Source: an uncultured Micrococcales bacterium (GTDB taxonomy: Bacteria; Actinomycetota; Actinomycetes; S36-B12; GCA-2699445). Taken from it: a stretch of 15,800 bases of DNA. Both the position numbers and the translations under genes were made by a program. Under the pieces are notes generated by a model that worked only from the letters and a program-made list of their open reading frames with translations, ran no database searches and was not told where the DNA came from. Where the stretch lies: positions 1-15,800 of the forward strand of contig CAIWTL010000650.1 of NCBI GenBank assembly GCA_903915555.1. Direction: 5' to 3'. Positions 13,816 through 15,800 of this stretch are shown piece after piece; the stretch's first letter is position 1, and each line of letters begins with the position of its first letter.

Positions 13816-14520
13816 ATGGGGGTCCTCATGGAGTCAGGCGTCGCGCGCCTGCCCGGTGGTGCCGTATCAGCGGTCGTGATTCGACTGGGCCACTGGGAGT
13901 GGCCCGCCTACAGCGCCAACCGGCTCTTGCAGTTGTGCAGCCCATTCCGGGTGGGACCCAAGCCCTATTCACTGGTGGAGGGAGTGCAGGTGCTGCGCGC
14001 CCAACACCCCACGGTGGCCGTGCTCATCCCCTCCGGTTTCTCCTCGGAGACGAGGGACACCGTCACCGCAGCCCTGCACTCCATCAAGGAGGCTTCCTCG
14101 CGCACACGCGTCGTTCTGCTCTCGCAGCAGGGCCGTACATCCCCGTCGGAGATCGACCCGGACGTCCGACCCCTGGGATATGTCTCCACCACCGACCTGA
14201 GCACCGAGGAGAGTCTCATCACGGCGGTCCGGGCGGTCGGGGAGGGAATGGCGTTCCTGAGCCCGAGTGCCCTGGACTCGAATCCTCAGGAAAGCCACGA
14301 CGGCCGGTTGGCCGCCCTCACCGAGCAGCAGCGCGAGGTGCTTCGCCTGATGGCGGACGGTCTGAGTAATCAGGGGATCGCCGAACAGATGGTGCTCAGC
14401 CTTAAGGCGGTCGAGAACTATGTGGGGGCGATCTTCCGCTCGCTCGGGATAAACGGGGACGGCAACATCAGCCGTCGGGTCGCCGCCACCAACATCTATC
14501 GCAGCGAGACCGTCACCTGA
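13816..14520 (+). CDS. LuxR/NarL-type regulator with degenerate receiver
   Basis: A 234-residue protein with an N-terminal receiver-like part (about 17-150) and a C-terminal LuxR-type helix-turn-helix: LTEQQREVLRLMADGLSNQG at 168-187, then IAEQMVLSLKAVENYVGAIF (188-207). In the receiver part the expected phospho-acceptor Asp is Ile71 (PTVAVLIPSG), and the usual Lys before the last strand is replaced in GYVSTTDLST, so it is probably not controlled by phosphorylation. I chose the ATG at 13816, with AGGTGA about ten bases upstream; ATG 13828 is an alternative. The gene diverges from the single-domain pseudo-receiver, and the two may act together. It converges with the secreted-protein gene, with 20 bases between stops. 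Targets unknown. Confidence 0.88.
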   Translation: MGVLMESGVARLPGGAVSAVVIRLGHWEWPAYSANRLLQLCSPFRVGPKPYSLVEGVQVLRAQHPTVAVLIPSGFSSETRDTVTAALHSIKEASSRTRVVLLSQQGRTSPSEIDPDVRPLGYVSTTDLSTEESLITAVRAVGEGMAFLSPSALDSNPQESHDGRLAALTEQQREVLRLMADGLSNQGIAEQMVLSLKAVENYVGAIFRSLGINGDGNISRRVAATNIYRSETVT

Positions 14521-14540
14521 CGGTTCGGCTGTCCGTGTCC

Positions 14541-15008
14541 TCAGCGGACGATGAAGCCGAGTGTCTTGTCGCAGATGTTCCGCCAACCCTTGGACGTCTT
14601 CATCGCGAAGACGACCTTGTACTGACCGGGTCCGGCGTCGGGATAGTTCTTGCGCCAGGAGCCACTGAACTGGTACCAGCTGTCGTCGACGGCTGACTGC
14701 TCGAGCTGGAAGTCGTGGCTGGACCGCTTCCCGGTGGGATCGGTGATGAAGACCCGGATGGTGTCCCGGTGGCTGAACGTCCCCATGCGCAGCGAGGTGT
14801 CGTGACCGTCGAACGTGCTGGCGATGGCCCAGTCACCGTTCGGAGATGACCACTCTGACGGGAACCGGTTGTGTGACGGCGCGGCGGCGGCGGGTGCCGT
14901 CGGTTCGGTGGGCGCGGGAGCGGCTGCCGCGGGTGCGATGGCAGCGCCACCCACGATGATGCCGGCCACACCGAGGGTGGCGAGTGCGCGCAGGGAGGTC
15001 AGGTTCAT
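14541..15008 (-). CDS. Small secreted protein of unknown family
   Basis: A 155-residue protein from ATG 15008, which has GAGGA in good position; an upstream ATG at 15149 lacks this and would bury the signal peptide. It shows a Sec-type signal peptide (MNLTSLRALATLGVAGIIVG, then an Ala-rich end, cleavage near residue 30), an Ala/Pro/Thr linker to about 45, and a compact C-terminal domain rich in aromatic residues (SEWSSPNGDWAIASTFDGHD, then WYQFSGSWRKNYPDAGPG). The domain ends at NICDKTLGFIVR, with a single Cys. The pattern suggests a beta-sandwich-like extracellular domain, but I recognise no family. It is likely exported and soluble. It converges with the LuxR-type gene, which may or may not control it. 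Confidence 0.75.
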   Translation of the reverse strand: MNLTSLRALATLGVAGIIVGGAAIAPAAAAPAPTEPTAPAAAAPSHNRFPSEWSSPNGDWAIASTFDGHDTSLRMGTFSHRDTIRVFITDPTGKRSSHDFQLEQSAVDDSWYQFSGSWRKNYPDAGPGQYKVVFAMKTSKGWRNICDKTLGFIVR

Positions 15009-15114
15009 GGGGATTCCTCTTCGAGTGGGCGGATGTGATGCCCCCTGCCTGCCCCGCCAACTCCGGGTCACTCTCCAACCGGTCGCCGGAACGATTCGGC
15101 AGGAGGAACCGCAT

Positions 15115-15210
15115 CGCGACCCAAGGTGCGTCCGCCTGTCTGTGGCCATTTGCTCTCGCAGCAGGGTCGGATATCACCGTCGGAAGAGGAAGCCTCCGAC
15201 ATCATGAGAT
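15115..15210 (+). pseudogene. Possible fragment of a LuxR-type paralog
   Basis: Bases 15151-15187 closely repeat 14117-14153 inside the LuxR-type gene, including the run TGCTCTCGCAGCAGGG. In the matching frame this reads LLSQQGRISPSEE, against LLSQQGRTSPSEI in the intact protein, and stops shortly after at 15210. It may be a remnant of a duplicated regulator. The similarity outside the 37 bases is weak. Confidence 0.35.
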
Positions 15211-15255
15211 GAACCGACTGCCGGTGACCGAGAGCTCTCCCAGCGATACGCCCCG

Positions 15256-15261
15256 TATATT
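15256..15261 (+). promoter_or_regulatory. Possible -10 element upstream of the short leader ORF
   Basis: TATATT is an unusually AT-rich hexamer for this region and lies 37 bases before the GTG at 15298. No good -35 is visible at 16-18 bases upstream. Confidence 0.3.
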
Positions 15262-15297
15262 CGTCGTGTCGGATCGACTGCCTTCGAAGGATGCTCC

Positions 15298-15369
15298 GTG
15301 AACCCCCAAGACACGCCCCAGCGCCCGTGGCAGTTCGGCGTCGTCCTCTCCCCTCGCCGGGTCGTGTGA
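15298..15369 (+). CDS. Short leader ORF (23 residues)
   Basis: GTG at 15298 is preceded by GAAGGA seven bases upstream, a better ribosome binding site than that of the next gene. It encodes MNPQDTPQRPWQFGVVLSPR followed by RVV. Twenty-one of 23 codons end in G or C. It stops 4 bases before the ATG of the condensation-domain gene, so ribosomes finishing here could start there. It could be a coupling peptide or an attenuator leader; there is no run of one amino acid to suggest which signal it would read. It is too short for a family call. Confidence 0.45.
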   Translation: MNPQDTPQRPWQFGVVLSPRRVV

Positions 15370-15373
15370 CGTC

Positions 15374-15800
15374 ATGGTGGCTCTTCGATCGCTCAATCAC
15401 TGGACTGGGGCGCCGGGTGCCCTCGTTCAGTGGAAGCCCACTGCCGCGTCGCAGGCCGCGGCACTGGCTGCTCCGGCAGAGGCGATCCCACCGAGTCGGC
15501 AGCAGCAGCAGCACTTGCGCGCCTACCGGCGCTCTGAGGCAGCGGGCCTGCCGATGGCCCGGCTGATCACGCTGGTGTGGGACGAACCGGGACAGTGCGA
15601 CATCGACGCCATGACCGAGGCCTTCACCGCACACCTGCGCCGCCACGACACCTATGCCAGCCACCTCTCCGTCGACCATCTGGGCCGGACGAGCCGTCAT
15701 CAGATCAGGGACGCCACCGCCATCGCGCTCGAACCGGTCGCGGCAGGTGTGGTCGACGCCGACGGCTGGCGCAGAGCGGTGGAGCAGACCCCGGGACCAC
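15374..15800 (+). CDS. PapA-like condensation-domain protein (N-terminal part, runs off the window)
   Basis: The frame from ATG 15374 is open to the end of the window (142 codons). It begins MVALRSLNHWTGAPGALVQW, then PSRQQQQHLRAYRRSEAAGL, ARLITLVWDEPGQCDIDAMT and FTAHLRRHDTYASHLSVDHL. This resembles the start of condensation-domain acyltransferases of the mycobacterial PapA type, which attach acyl groups to sugars or other lipid precursors. The catalytic HHxxxDG motif would lie beyond the window edge, so activity cannot be judged. The start has a weak ribosome binding site of its own but follows the short leader ORF by 4 bases, suggesting translational coupling. Confidence 0.65.
   Translation, partial: MVALRSLNHWTGAPGALVQWKPTAASQAAALAAPAEAIPPSRQQQQHLRAYRRSEAAGLPMARLITLVWDEPGQCDIDAMTEAFTAHLRRHDTYASHLSVDHLGRTSRHQIRDATAIALEPVAAGVVDADGWRRAVEQTPGP

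Overview
The window is high-GC DNA with strongly G/C-biased third codon positions, ATGA start/stop overlaps, signs of leaderless starts and actinobacterial-type gene families (PucR/CdaR-type regulator, pabB-pabC pair, PapA-like condensation protein). It most likely comes from a member of the Actinomycetota; the genus cannot be told from sequence alone. There are about a dozen intact or nearly intact protein genes, three tRNAs, and a roughly 2.3 kb accessory patch of duplicated and broken genes.

Left part (1-7120). A truncated aidB-like acyl-CoA dehydrogenase gene on the minus strand diverges from a two-gene operon. That operon encodes a FIST-domain sensor protein and, with an ATGA overlap, a soluble hybrid histidine kinase (coiled coil, GAF-like region, PAS, HisKA, HATPase, receiver). 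The kinase gene overlaps tail to tail with a minus-strand alpha/beta-hydrolase (lipase-like) gene. The hydrolase is translationally coupled to a 65-residue small protein, and their promoter carries a palindrome between -35 and -10. A PucR-type regulator gene diverges from this promoter.

Accessory patch (7121-9556). A small single-pass membrane protein gene, with its leader and terminator hairpin, is present twice in inverted orientation (7121-7506 and 8787-9168). An Asp-rich lipoprotein gene with its upstream region is present twice in direct orientation (about 8046-8419 and 9168-9448). The second lipoprotein copy is frameshifted. Between them lie what look like remnants of an IS3-type OrfA and of an NHL-repeat surface protein. 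The duplicated units abut exactly at 9168, which suggests repeated local rearrangement.

Right part (9545-15800). A minus-strand nitrilase/Lnt-like membrane protein gene appears frameshifted near its N-terminus. It lies downstream of a minus-strand tRNA-Gly(GCC)-tRNA-Cys(GCA)-tRNA-Val(GAC) operon that ends in a strong intrinsic terminator. The pabB-pabC pair (p-aminobenzoate branch of folate synthesis) runs the other way. Next come two divergent regulators, a stand-alone receiver protein and a LuxR-type protein, both lacking the phospho-accepting Asp. A convergent gene encodes a small secreted protein of unknown family. At the right edge a very short ORF with a good ribosome binding site precedes a truncated PapA-like condensation-domain gene.
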